Below, piece by piece: positions 27,490 to 35,274 of a stretch of DNA of 64,000 nt. A model generated the notes under the pieces. It had not been told where the DNA came from and ran no database searches. It saw nothing but the letters and a program-made list of their open reading frames with translations. Source of the DNA: Devosia ginsengisoli (GTDB taxonomy: Bacteria > Pseudomonadota > Alphaproteobacteria > Rhizobiales > Devosiaceae); the NCBI RefSeq assembly GCF_007859655.1, contig NZ_CP042304.1:620001-684000 (forward strand), in the 5' to 3' direction. The position numbers and the translations under genes were made by a program. The stretch's first letter is position 1. Each line of letters opens with the position of its first letter.

Positions 27490-28602
27490 ATGAATGATCG
27501 CAAGGTCCGGCGCCGCCGCCGCTCAAGCAACGGTTTCGTTGATATCCTCAACGGCTTGCTGACGCTGCTGGTTCTCGGCCTGCTGGTTGCCGGCGGCATC
27601 GTGCTCTACGGCGCCTCCCAGTTCTACGGCGAAGGCCCGCTCACCGCCGAAACCACCTTCCGCGTCGAAGCCGGCTCCGGCCTCTCCTCCATCGGCCCGC
27701 GCCTAGAGGAACAGGGCCTCATCTCCAATCAGTATATTTTCCAGGTCGGCAGCCGCGTCGCCAATATCGAAGGCACCGTCAAGCAGGGCGATTTCCGCAT
27801 CCCCGCCGGCGCCAGCATGGCCGATATCCTGCGCGAGCTGATCGAGGGCAACCCGATCCGCTACGCCGTCGTCATCCCCGAAGGCTGGACCGCCTGGGAG
27901 GCCGTGCAGCGCCTCAATGCCGATGCCAATATCACGGGCGAAATCTCGACCCTTCCCGCCGAAGGCTCCATCCTGCCCGGTAGCTACGACTACGTGCCCG
28001 GCGATACCCGCCAATCCGTGCTCGAGCGCATGCAGGCCGCCATGACCAGTGAACTGGCTGCCGTCTGGGAAGCCCGCCAGCCCGACCTGCCGCTCGAAAC
28101 GCCCGAACAGCTCCTGGTCCTCGCCTCTATCGTCGAGCGAGAAACCGGCGTCGCCACTGAGCGGCCCCAGGTCGCCGCCGTCTTCGTCAATCGCCTGCGC
28201 GAAGGCATGCGCCTGCAGTCCGATCCCACCATCATCTATGGCATCACCAAGGGCCAGGGTTCACTGGGCCGCGGTCTGCGCCGCTCCGAAATCGAGGCGC
28301 AGACCCCCTACAACACCTACCAGATCGATGGCCTGCCGCCGACGCCCATCGCCAATCCGGGCATCGATTCCCTCAAGGCCGTCGCCAATCCCGACACCCA
28401 CGACTACCTCTATTTCGTGGCCAAGGGCGCCTCGCCCCGCGAGGGCCATGTCTTCGCCGAAACCTATGCCGAGCATCAGGACAATGTCGCCCAATACCGC
28501 CGCATAGCCGCCGAAGCCGCTGCCCAGGCAGAAGCCGATGCCGAAGCCGCCCGTCAGGCCCTCGAGGCCGAGCAGGCTGGCGAAGCCCCGGCAGCCGAGT
28601 GA
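27490..28602 (+). CDS. mltG: endolytic peptidoglycan transglycosylase MltG
   Basis: 370 aa. A basic N-terminus and one membrane anchor at about residues 20-40, then the YceG-like periplasmic domain with a LysM-like part and the catalytic Glu in LASIVERETGV at about 217, plus the conserved LQSDPTIIYG and PYNTYQIDGLPPTPIANPG. It cleaves nascent glycan strands and sets their length. The tail is Ala/Glu-rich. Its stop overlaps the GTG start of the YicC gene (GTGA). Confidence 0.95.
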   Translation: MNDRKVRRRRRSSNGFVDILNGLLTLLVLGLLVAGGIVLYGASQFYGEGPLTAETTFRVEAGSGLSSIGPRLEEQGLISNQYIFQVGSRVANIEGTVKQGDFRIPAGASMADILRELIEGNPIRYAVVIPEGWTAWEAVQRLNADANITGEISTLPAEGSILPGSYDYVPGDTRQSVLERMQAAMTSELAAVWEARQPDLPLETPEQLLVLASIVERETGVATERPQVAAVFVNRLREGMRLQSDPTIIYGITKGQGSLGRGLRRSEIEAQTPYNTYQIDGLPPTPIANPGIDSLKAVANPDTHDYLYFVAKGASPREGHVFAETYAEHQDNVAQYRRIAAEAAAQAEADAEAARQALEAEQAGEAPAAE

Positions 28603-29492
28603 CCCAGCCCCTCGCCAGCATGACCGGCTATGCCCGCGCCACCGGCGCGGTGCCCGGCGCGTCCTTCGCCTGCGAGGTGAAATCGGTCAACGGCCGCGGC
28701 CTCGATATTCGCCTGCGCCTCGCCCCCGGCTTCGATGCGCTCGAAAGCGACATCCGTCAGCGCATCGGCAAACAGGTCACCCGCGGCTCGCTGACCCTCA
28801 ATCTCTCCGTCGAGCGCGACGGGGCAGGGGGCGACCTGCTGGTCAACCGCCAGGCCCTCGCCACCGTCCTCGCTGCCATCGACGACCTGCGCAGCGCCGT
28901 ACCCGCCGCCGCCCCGCCCAGCCTCGATGGCATTCTCGGCCTCAAGGGCGTACTCGAACAGCGCGACCGCCCCATTTCCTCCGATGCCGAGGAATCCCTG
29001 ACATCAGCCATTCTCGACGCCGCGTCCCGGGCGCTGTCCGATCTCGTCCTCGCCCGCCGCCAGGAAGGCAGCCAGATCGCCGCTGTCCTGCTCGACCGCC
29101 TCGACGAAATCGAGACCCTGGTGCAGCGCGCCGAGGTCCACCCCGCCCGCAGCCGCGACACCATCCTCGCCAAACTCCGCCAGCAGGTGGCCGACATCGC
29201 CGCCGATATCGCCATCCCCGAGGATCGCCTGGTGCAGGAAGCCCTGCTGCTCGCCACCAAGGCCGATATCCGCGAAGAACTCGACCGCCTCACCGCCCAT
29301 ATCGCCTCGGCGCGCCAGCTCATAAACGGCGGCGGCGCCGTCGGCCGCCGGCTCGATTTTCTCGCCCAGGAATTCAACCGCGAGGCCAATACCCTGTGCA
29401 GCAAATCCAATGCGGTGGAGCTCACCGCCATCGGCCTTGACCTCAAGGCGGCGATCGATCAACTACGCGAGCAAGTGCAGAACATCGAATAG
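28599..29492 (+). CDS. YicC family endoribonuclease-like protein
   Basis: 297 aa from a GTG at 28599 that overlaps the mltG stop. The family start MTGYARATG, ...EVKSVNGRGLDIRLRLAPG and the C-terminal LIGREFNREANTL-type block (here LAQEFNREANTLCSKSNAVELTAIGLDLKAAIDQLREQVQNIE) are clear. E. coli YicC is reported to act on small RNA turnover; the role here is inferred from family. It lies between mltG and gmk, the standard order. Confidence 0.93.
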   Translation: MTQPLASMTGYARATGAVPGASFACEVKSVNGRGLDIRLRLAPGFDALESDIRQRIGKQVTRGSLTLNLSVERDGAGGDLLVNRQALATVLAAIDDLRSAVPAAAPPSLDGILGLKGVLEQRDRPISSDAEESLTSAILDAASRALSDLVLARRQEGSQIAAVLLDRLDEIETLVQRAEVHPARSRDTILAKLRQQVADIAADIAIPEDRLVQEALLLATKADIREELDRLTAHIASARQLINGGGAVGRRLDFLAQEFNREANTLCSKSNAVELTAIGLDLKAAIDQLREQVQNIE

Positions 29493-29502
29493 GATCTGGC
29501 TG

Positions 29503-30141
29503 ATGGAATTTCAGCGCCGTGGCGTCATGCTGGTCATCGCTTCGCCCTCGGGCGCCGGCAAATCTTCCATCTCGCGCGCTTTGTTCGGCGCCGATCCCAA
29601 TATCAAGCTGTCCGTTTCGGTCACCACCCGCGCCCGCCGCACCGACGAGGTCGAGGGCAAGCACTACTATTTCATCGACATCGAGACCTTCAAGCGCATG
29701 CAGGCCGATGGTGAATTGCTGGAATCGGCCGAAGTCCACGGCAATTTCTACGGCACGCCCCGCGCCCGCGTCGAAGAACAGCTCGCTGGCGGCAACGATA
29801 TCCTCTTCGACATCGACTACCAGGGCACGCTCCAGCTCTACAAGAACAGCCGCAAGGACATGGTGACGGTCTTCATCCTGCCGCCCACCATCAAGGAACT
29901 ACGCGCCCGCCTCGAACGCCGCGCCCAGGACAGCGTCGGCACCATCGAAAAGCGCCTGCACAACGCCCGCCGCGAGATGGAGCACTTCAACGAATACGAC
30001 TATGTCATCGTCAATGAAGACCTGGAAAAATCCGTCGCCCGCGTCCGCTCCATCCTCGTCTCCGCCCGCTTGGAGCGCGAACGCCAACTGAACTTGTCCA
30101 GCTTCGTCAAGGACTTGCAGAGCCAGATCGATTCTCTTTGA
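29503..30141 (+). CDS. gmk: guanylate kinase
   Basis: 212 aa from the ATG at 29503, preceded by AGGA at 29491-29494. It phosphorylates GMP to GDP. The P-loop is SPSGAGKSS at about residues 14-22, with the GMP-binding SVTTRARRTDEVEGKHYYFI and the EVHGNFYGTPRA motif. The gene is 10 bases after the YicC gene and likely co-translated with it. Confidence 0.97.
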   Translation: MEFQRRGVMLVIASPSGAGKSSISRALFGADPNIKLSVSVTTRARRTDEVEGKHYYFIDIETFKRMQADGELLESAEVHGNFYGTPRARVEEQLAGGNDILFDIDYQGTLQLYKNSRKDMVTVFILPPTIKELRARLERRAQDSVGTIEKRLHNARREMEHFNEYDYVIVNEDLEKSVARVRSILVSARLERERQLNLSSFVKDLQSQIDSL

Positions 30142-30185
30142 GAAGGTGAAGCGCGGGATGAACTACGAATATCCCGCTTGCGGCC

Positions 30186-30314
30186 CCACCCCACCCTCGA
30201 TCCCTCCCCATCAAGGGGAGGGAAGCGCATGGGCCATGTCAGTGTTCCAATACCACCCCGGCCACCGGACAGGCTTCCCTCCCCCTTGTGGGGAGGGGAG
30301 TGAGGGTGGGGGTG
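30186..30314 (+). repeat. RIME-like mosaic palindromic repeat, copy 2
   Basis: Two hairpin modules, one at 30199-30224 (CCCTCCCC/GGGGAGGG) and one at 30274-30299 (TTCCCTCCCCC ... GGGGAGGGG), are enclosed by inverted outer arms of CCACCC/GGGTGGG type at the ends. It fills most of the gmk to MFS gap. Confidence 0.7.
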
Positions 30315-30377
30315 TTTGGCCCCGACATAAGTACGCTTGCTCCCCCTCAGCCCTACGCCTTCACTGAATACTCAGTA

Positions 30378-30410
30378 GCCCTCATGGTGAGCCTGTCGAA
30401 CCATGAGGGC
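30378..30410 (+). repeat. dispersed palindrome family A, copy 1
   Basis: Perfect 10-bp arms GCCCTCATGG (30378-30387) and CCATGAGGGC (30401-30410) around TGAGCCTGTCGAA. Its 3' arm supplies a GAGGG that lies 9-13 bases before the ATG of the following MFS gene, so it may also serve as its ribosome-binding site. Confidence 0.85.
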
Positions 30411-30418
30411 GTGGCGCA

Positions 30419-31648
30419 ATGACCCCACCCGCCATCCGCCGCGGCACGCCGGCCTTCCTGCGCGCCAACATCGCCTTCTTCCTCTCGGCCTTTTCGGTCT
30501 TCGCCTCGCTCTATTCGGTGCAGCCCCTGTTGCCAATGTTTGCGCAATATTGGGTGCGCGATGCCGGCACCGCCTCGCTGGCCCTCTCGGCCACCACAGC
30601 CACCATGGCCGTGGCCCTCATCCCCGCCAGCCTGCTCGCCGACCGCCTCGGCCGCCATCGCCTGATTGTCGGCGCGCTGCTCATCACGGCTATCCTTGGC
30701 ATGCTGCTGCCCTTCACCCAGGTCTGGTGGCAACTCATCACCCTGCGCACGCTGATGGGGCTGACGCTGGCGGGCATCCCCGCCGTGGCCATGGTCTACC
30801 TGTCAGAGGAAATGGCCCCCGAAGCCCTGGGCTATTCCATGGGCCTCTATATCGGCGGCACGGCCATTGGCGGCATGGCCGGCCGCGTCATTTCCGGCAT
30901 TCTGTCCGATTTCCTCGGCTGGCGCCTCGGCACCGGCATTCTCGCCGGGCTGATCCTCGCCGCCGCCATTGCCGTCGCCATCCTGCTGCCCAAGCCGCGC
31001 CAATTCGTCCGCGACCCCATCGGCCTCGCCACCCTCTGGCGCCGCTGCCGCGCCAGTTTCGACGATGCGGCTCTGCCCTGGCTCTTCGCCAGCGCCTTCC
31101 TGCTCATGGGCGGCTTCGTGACGCTCTACAACTATGCCGGCTTCCGTCTGGCTCTGCCGCCCTTCCTGCTCAGCCACTCGGCCATCGCTGCGATATTCCT
31201 TGTCTACCTGCTGGGCAGCGTCAGCTCCACCTGGGCCGGCGGCCTGTCGCAACGGCTAGGCCGCAGAAGGGTGTTCTGGGCGCTGGTCGCGCTGATGGGG
31301 GCAGGCATGGCCGTCACCATGTTCGACAACACCATCATCGTCATTCTCGGCCTCGCCATCGCCACTATGGGTTTTTTCGCCGCCCATGGCGTGGCCAGTG
31401 CCTGGGTCACCCGCCGCGCCCGCATCGGCAAGGCCCAGGCCTCGGCCATCTACCTCGTCGCCTATTATCTCGGCGCCTCGATCCTCGGTACGCTGGGCGG
31501 CTACGCCTGGACCGCCTGGGCCTGGTCCGGCGTCATGCTGGTCAGCGGCGGCGCCGCTCTGCTGGCGCTCCTAGTCGCCATCAGGCTCGCTTTCGTGCCA
31601 GCTTTGCCCATGCCGGAACATCCGCCGGAGCCGCCAGCGGGGGCGTAG
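30419..31648 (+). CDS. MFS transporter
   Basis: 409 aa with 12 predicted membrane helices. The MFS loop 2-3 signature is LLADRLGRHRLIVGALL at about residues 73-89. The overall pattern (FASLYSVQPLLPMFA, MVYLSEEMAPEALGYSMGLYIGGTAIGGMAGR) resembles the YnfM/inner-membrane transport protein group of DHA1 exporters. The substrate is unknown. It is a single gene placed between palindromic repeats and the MazEF pair. Confidence 0.88.
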   Translation: MTPPAIRRGTPAFLRANIAFFLSAFSVFASLYSVQPLLPMFAQYWVRDAGTASLALSATTATMAVALIPASLLADRLGRHRLIVGALLITAILGMLLPFTQVWWQLITLRTLMGLTLAGIPAVAMVYLSEEMAPEALGYSMGLYIGGTAIGGMAGRVISGILSDFLGWRLGTGILAGLILAAAIAVAILLPKPRQFVRDPIGLATLWRRCRASFDDAALPWLFASAFLLMGGFVTLYNYAGFRLALPPFLLSHSAIAAIFLVYLLGSVSSTWAGGLSQRLGRRRVFWALVALMGAGMAVTMFDNTIIVILGLAIATMGFFAAHGVASAWVTRRARIGKAQASAIYLVAYYLGASILGTLGGYAWTAWAWSGVMLVSGGAALLALLVAIRLAFVPALPMPEHPPEPPAGA

Positions 31649-31703
31649 TCCGCCCAGATTTCAGCACTCTGCCGAGCTGTGGCCTTGTCGCCCTCACAAT
31701 GCG

Positions 31704-31725
31704 ATGTTACATAATAGTTCAACAT
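31704..31725. promoter_or_regulatory. possible operator of the MazEF operon
   Basis: An inverted repeat ATGTT (31704-31708) / AACAT (31721-31725) with a 12-base AT-rich centre lies 17-38 bases before the antitoxin ATG, where autoregulatory sites of toxin-antitoxin operons are normally found. Binding is inferred. Confidence 0.35.
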
Positions 31726-31741
31726 TTCAGGATTGAATGTC

Positions 31742-32041
31742 ATGGCGAAAACCATACGTGCGGCGCTATCTCCAGGCATTTTGAGCCATACCCGGCTCAA
31801 GAAGTCGGGCGGATCGCTGGTTATGACCGTGCCGGCAGCGGCGCGTGACACGCTGCATCTGCACGAGGGCCAGGAATTGACCGTCAAGGTCGAAGACCAA
31901 AAGCTCGTTTTGGAACCAGCAGTGCGGCGCCCGAAATATACGCTTGAGGAACTGCTGGCTCATTGCGATTTCGACGCCCCCCTTAGTGAGGAAGAACGCG
32001 CCTGGCTTGACGCTCCTCCCGTTGGTCGGGAACTCCTGTAG
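31742..32041 (+). CDS. mazE: MazE-type (AbrB fold) antitoxin
   Basis: 99 aa from the ATG at 31742, with AGGA 9 bases upstream; a TTG at 31733 would leave no room for a ribosome-binding site. The N-terminal SpoVT/AbrB-type swapped hairpin is seen in LKKSGGSLVMTVPAAARDTLHLHEGQELTVKVEDQKLVLEP. The acidic C-terminal tail (TLEELLAHCDFDAPLSEEERAWLDAPPVGREL) is the part expected to wrap around and neutralise the toxin. It is 2 bases from mazF. Confidence 0.9.
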   Translation: MAKTIRAALSPGILSHTRLKKSGGSLVMTVPAAARDTLHLHEGQELTVKVEDQKLVLEPAVRRPKYTLEELLAHCDFDAPLSEEERAWLDAPPVGRELL

Positions 32042-32043
32042 CA

Positions 32044-32376
32044 ATGGAGCGAGGGGAGATATGGCATTGCGACTTGTCACCGGCCGCCGGCCGCGAGCAG
32101 AAGGGTCCGCACTATGTGCTGATCGTGTCGCCTCGGGCCTTTAACAAGGGCGGTGTACCTCTGGTCTGTCCGATAACCACCGTCGGGAATTATAGCCGTA
32201 TGAGGGGCTTTGCTGTGAACCTCTCTGGTGCCGGCACTGGCGTAACCGGCGTTATCCAGGTGGACCAGTTGAGTGCATTGGACATGATTGCACGCAAGGG
32301 CAAGCCCTCGGGTGATGTGGTCCCTGACTTTATCATGGAAGATGTCTTGGCGAAGATTGCCACGATAGCGCAATAG
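32044..32376 (+). CDS. mazF: MazF-type mRNA interferase toxin
   Basis: 110 aa PemK/MazF-fold toxin. The conserved opening MERGEIWHCDLSPAAGREQKGPHYVLIVSP, the catalytic-region Arg and the VCPITT strand are visible, and the Ser/Thr and GVIQVDQLSALD segment follows. Such proteins cut mRNA at short sequences and halt growth when the antitoxin is lost. No terminator is obvious before the convergent rsmA. Confidence 0.92.
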   Translation: MERGEIWHCDLSPAAGREQKGPHYVLIVSPRAFNKGGVPLVCPITTVGNYSRMRGFAVNLSGAGTGVTGVIQVDQLSALDMIARKGKPSGDVVPDFIMEDVLAKIATIAQ

Positions 32377-32393
32377 GCTGGGATGAAGCGGGG

Positions 32394-33236
32394 TTACCGC
32401 AACCCCGGCAGCGCCCTTGCCATGGCCAGAAACGCCTCCACCGGCAGCTCCTCGGCCCGCTCGTCCCCCTTGAGCCCGCCGGCCGCCAGCAGGCCGTCCA
32501 CCGGCACCCCCGCTGCCTTGAGGCTCTGCCGCACCATCTTGCGCCGCTGGCCGAAGGCCGCACGGGTGATGTGTTCGAGATTTTTCACCGTCACGTCATC
32601 GCCCACCGGCTTGGGCACCAGATGCACCACGGCCGAGGTCACATTGGGCGGCGGCACGAAGGCCTGCCGTCCCACATTGAAGGCAATCCGCGCCTCGCTG
32701 CGCCATCCCGCCAGCACACCCAGCCGCCCATAGGCGTCGTCGCCCGGCCGGGCACAGATACGCTCGGCCACTTCCCGCTGGAACATCAGCGTCAGGCTGT
32801 CGAAAAAGCTCGGCCACGGGTCCAGCGTCAGCCAGCCGGTCAGCAGCGGCGTCGCGATATTATAGGGCAGGTTGGCGATGATCCGCGTCTTGCCGTCGGC
32901 CAGCGCGCGATAATCCATTTCCATGGCATCGCCGCTGATCACGGTCAGCCGGCCCGGATAGGCCTCTGATATCTGCGCCAGCGCCGGCAGCGCTCGCGCA
33001 TCGCGCTCAATGGCGATTACCTCGCGCGCACCTTCGGCCAGTAGCGCCCGCGTCAGCCCGCCCGGTCCCGGTCCCACCTCGATGACGCGCACACCCTCCA
33101 GCGAGCCCGCCACGCGGGCGATGCGTGCCGTCAGGTTCAGGTCGAGCAGAAAATTCTGCCCCAGCTCCTTCTTGGCGCGCAGGCCATGCTCGGCGATCAC
33201 TTCGCGCAAAGGCGGCAGCCTGTCGATCTGGCTCAT
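32394..33236 (-). CDS. rsmA: 16S rRNA dimethyladenosine transferase
   Basis: 280 aa. It dimethylates A1518 and A1519 of 16S rRNA (KsgA). The SAM motif [16 protein letters not shown] is at about residues 50-65, the catalytic [11 protein letters not shown] at about 119-129 and the family start [19 protein letters not shown] at about 14. Its ATG overlaps the pdxA stop (ATGA). It is the last gene of the lptF-to-rsmA operon. Confidence 0.97.
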   Translation of the reverse strand: MSQIDRLPPLREVIAEHGLRAKKELGQNFLLDLNLTARIARVAGSLEGVRVIEVGPGPGGLTRALLAEGAREVIAIERDARALPALAQISEAYPGRLTVISGDAMEMDYRALADGKTRIIANLPYNIATPLLTGWLTLDPWPSFFDSLTLMFQREVAERICARPGDDAYGRLGVLAGWRSEARIAFNVGRQAFVPPPNVTSAVVHLVPKPVGDDVTVKNLEHITRAAFGQRRKMVRQSLKAAGVPVDGLLAAGGLKGDERAEELPVEAFLAMARALPGLR

Positions 33237-34231
33237 CGCGCCGCCGTCATCGCATCGGCCATTCTGATGGCCGCGAGGAAACTGGCCGGCGAGGCGCGGC
33301 CCGTGCCGGCCAGGTCGAAGGCCGTGCCATGATCCGGCGAGGTCCGCACGATGGGCAGGCCCAGCGTCACATTGACGGCATCCTCGAAGGCCACCGTCTT
33401 GATCGGGATCAGCGCCTGGTCGTGATACATCGCCACCACAGCGTCATAGCGCGCCCAATGGGTCGGGTAGAACAGCGTATCGGCGGGCAGGGGGCCTTCC
33501 ACCCCGATCCCCTCGAACTGCAACTGCGCCACCGCCGGCCCGACGATTTCCAGCTCCTCCCGCCCGATGCCGCCACCTTCGCCCGCATGCGGGTTGAGCC
33601 CGGCCATGCCGATCTGCGGATTGGCAATGCCGAAGCGATGCTTGAGGTCATGCGCCACCACGCGCACGGTCTCGACGATCAGCTCTTTCGTCAGCAGCCC
33701 GGGCACGTCCTTGATCGGCACATGGATGGTGACCGGCACCGCGCGCAGGCCTCCATGCGCCAGCATCATCACAGGCAGATGCGGCTTGCCGCCATTGGCG
33801 CACAATTCGGCGAGGAATTCGGTGTGGCCGGGATGCTTGAACCCGGCATGGTAGAGCGCGCCCTTGTGGATCGGCGCCGTCACCAGCCCGCGGCAGGTTC
33901 CCGTCAGCGTCGCCGCCACCGCCATCTCGATGGCGCCGATCACCGCCCCGGCCGAAACCTGCGAGACCTGTCCCGGATGGTCCTGCACCAGCCCTTCGAC
34001 CTGTGCCACCGGCAGGGCATGGGCGAAGACCGCCCCGGCACCCGCTGCCCCGACATCGGCGATATCCACGTTCAGCCCCAGCCGCAGCGCCCGCGCCCGC
34101 AGGAAGGGCGCATCGCCGAACAGGCAGAAGGGTGGCAGCTTCAGTTCATCCCGCCGCGCATAGAGCGCCAGGACGATATCGGGACCAACCCCCGCGGGTT
34201 CGCCCATGCTGATGGCCAGCGGCATGTCCAT
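33233..34231 (-). CDS. pdxA: 4-hydroxythreonine-4-phosphate dehydrogenase
   Basis: 332 aa. Pyridoxal 5'-phosphate synthesis by the DXP-dependent pathway. [11 protein letters not shown] at the N-terminus, the metal-binding His in [21 protein letters not shown] at about 145, and [16 protein letters not shown] at about 205 and [13 protein letters not shown] at about 265 are the family markers. It is coupled to rsmA, and 47 bases separate it from the surA-like gene. Confidence 0.97.
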   Translation of the reverse strand: MDMPLAISMGEPAGVGPDIVLALYARRDELKLPPFCLFGDAPFLRARALRLGLNVDIADVGAAGAGAVFAHALPVAQVEGLVQDHPGQVSQVSAGAVIGAIEMAVAATLTGTCRGLVTAPIHKGALYHAGFKHPGHTEFLAELCANGGKPHLPVMMLAHGGLRAVPVTIHVPIKDVPGLLTKELIVETVRVVAHDLKHRFGIANPQIGMAGLNPHAGEGGGIGREELEIVGPAVAQLQFEGIGVEGPLPADTLFYPTHWARYDAVVAMYHDQALIPIKTVAFEDAVNVTLGLPIVRTSPDHGTAFDLAGTGRASPASFLAAIRMADAMTAAR

Positions 34232-34278
34232 CTCGGCCCCCAGGCAAGAAGACCTCGGGCCCCGCGGGGCCCGAATGC

Positions 34279-35178
34279 TTAGTTATAGATGATCTTGGCG
34301 CGGGCGCGCAGGTCCGCCAGATAGGTCGAAACCTCGCCTTGCAGTGCCTGGTTGCCCTGTTCGGCGCGCAGGTCGCTCTTGAGGAAGGTCAGGTCTTCGG
34401 CCTGCGTCTTCTCGCACACGGCCAGCATCGACACGCCCGATTCAACCACGCGCGGCTTGGTGATGCCGCCAACATTCAGGCCCGCCAGTTCCTTGGCAAT
34501 GGCTTCCGGCATCTGCGTGGCATGGCGCCGGCCCACATCGATGACGGCCGCGTCGGTATAGCCGAGCGACAGGTCCACCGCGCTGTCGCAGCCGGCGAAT
34601 TTCGAGCGGTAATTATTGGCCTGGCCCGAGCGTCCGCTCGAACCGGCACCCACGAAGATGATTTCCTTGAGGATATAGTCAAAGGTCTGGAAGGCCTGCA
34701 CCTGGCCCGCCGCCTGCTGGTCCAGGGCAAGTTCCGAAATCTGCACCTGCGGCATGATCGCCCGCTCGGTCACTGCGTTCCACGCAATGGCGGCGCGCAG
34801 GCGGTCCTGCAGCGTCTCGGTGCTGACGCCACCCTGCTGCAACAGCGCGACCAGCTTGTCCTGGCTGACATTCATGTTGCGGGCGATTTGCAGCAGCGCC
34901 TCGTCGATCTGCGCATTGGAAACGGTAACGCCCAGCCTTTTGGCCTCTTCGACCTGCAGGGCTTCGGTGATCAACTGTTCGGTAGCGCCGCGCGAACCGG
35001 TCTTGTTGCCTTCGATGGCGAACAGCTTAACGCGCGCCGCGATCTGCAGGTCGGTAATGGGCGTGCCGTTGACCGTCACGCGCACATTCTGCGCCATCGC
35101 CGGCAGTGCCGCGGCAAGGCTCAGGACCATGCCGATGATCATGGCGCCGGCAGCGCGCCCCCAAACAGTCTTGGCCAT
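34279..35178 (-). CDS. SurA-like periplasmic chaperone / peptidyl-prolyl isomerase
   Basis: 299 aa from the ATG at 35176-35178; an upstream in-frame ATG at 35262 would put the signal peptide in the wrong place. A Sec signal (MIIGMVLSLAAALPAMAQ) is followed by the SurA N-terminal domain (VRVTVNGTPITDLQIAARVKLF...) and a divergent parvulin-like region (TFDYILKEIIFVG to the end). E. coli SurA escorts beta-barrel proteins such as LptD, which is encoded next to it here. Confidence 0.85.
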   Translation of the reverse strand: MAKTVWGRAAGAMIIGMVLSLAAALPAMAQNVRVTVNGTPITDLQIAARVKLFAIEGNKTGSRGATEQLITEALQVEEAKRLGVTVSNAQIDEALLQIARNMNVSQDKLVALLQQGGVSTETLQDRLRAAIAWNAVTERAIMPQVQISELALDQQAAGQVQAFQTFDYILKEIIFVGAGSSGRSGQANNYRSKFAGCDSAVDLSLGYTDAAVIDVGRRHATQMPEAIAKELAGLNVGGITKPRVVESGVSMLAVCEKTQAEDLTFLKSDLRAEQGNQALQGEVSTYLADLRARAKIIYN

Positions 35179-35274
35179 TGTCAGTATCCGCCTCGCGTCA
35201 ATCCACCCGCCCTCAATGGGGCGGGAATAGCGCGCTGTCAATTGCCCCATGATTGAGGCCAAAATCCGATAATC

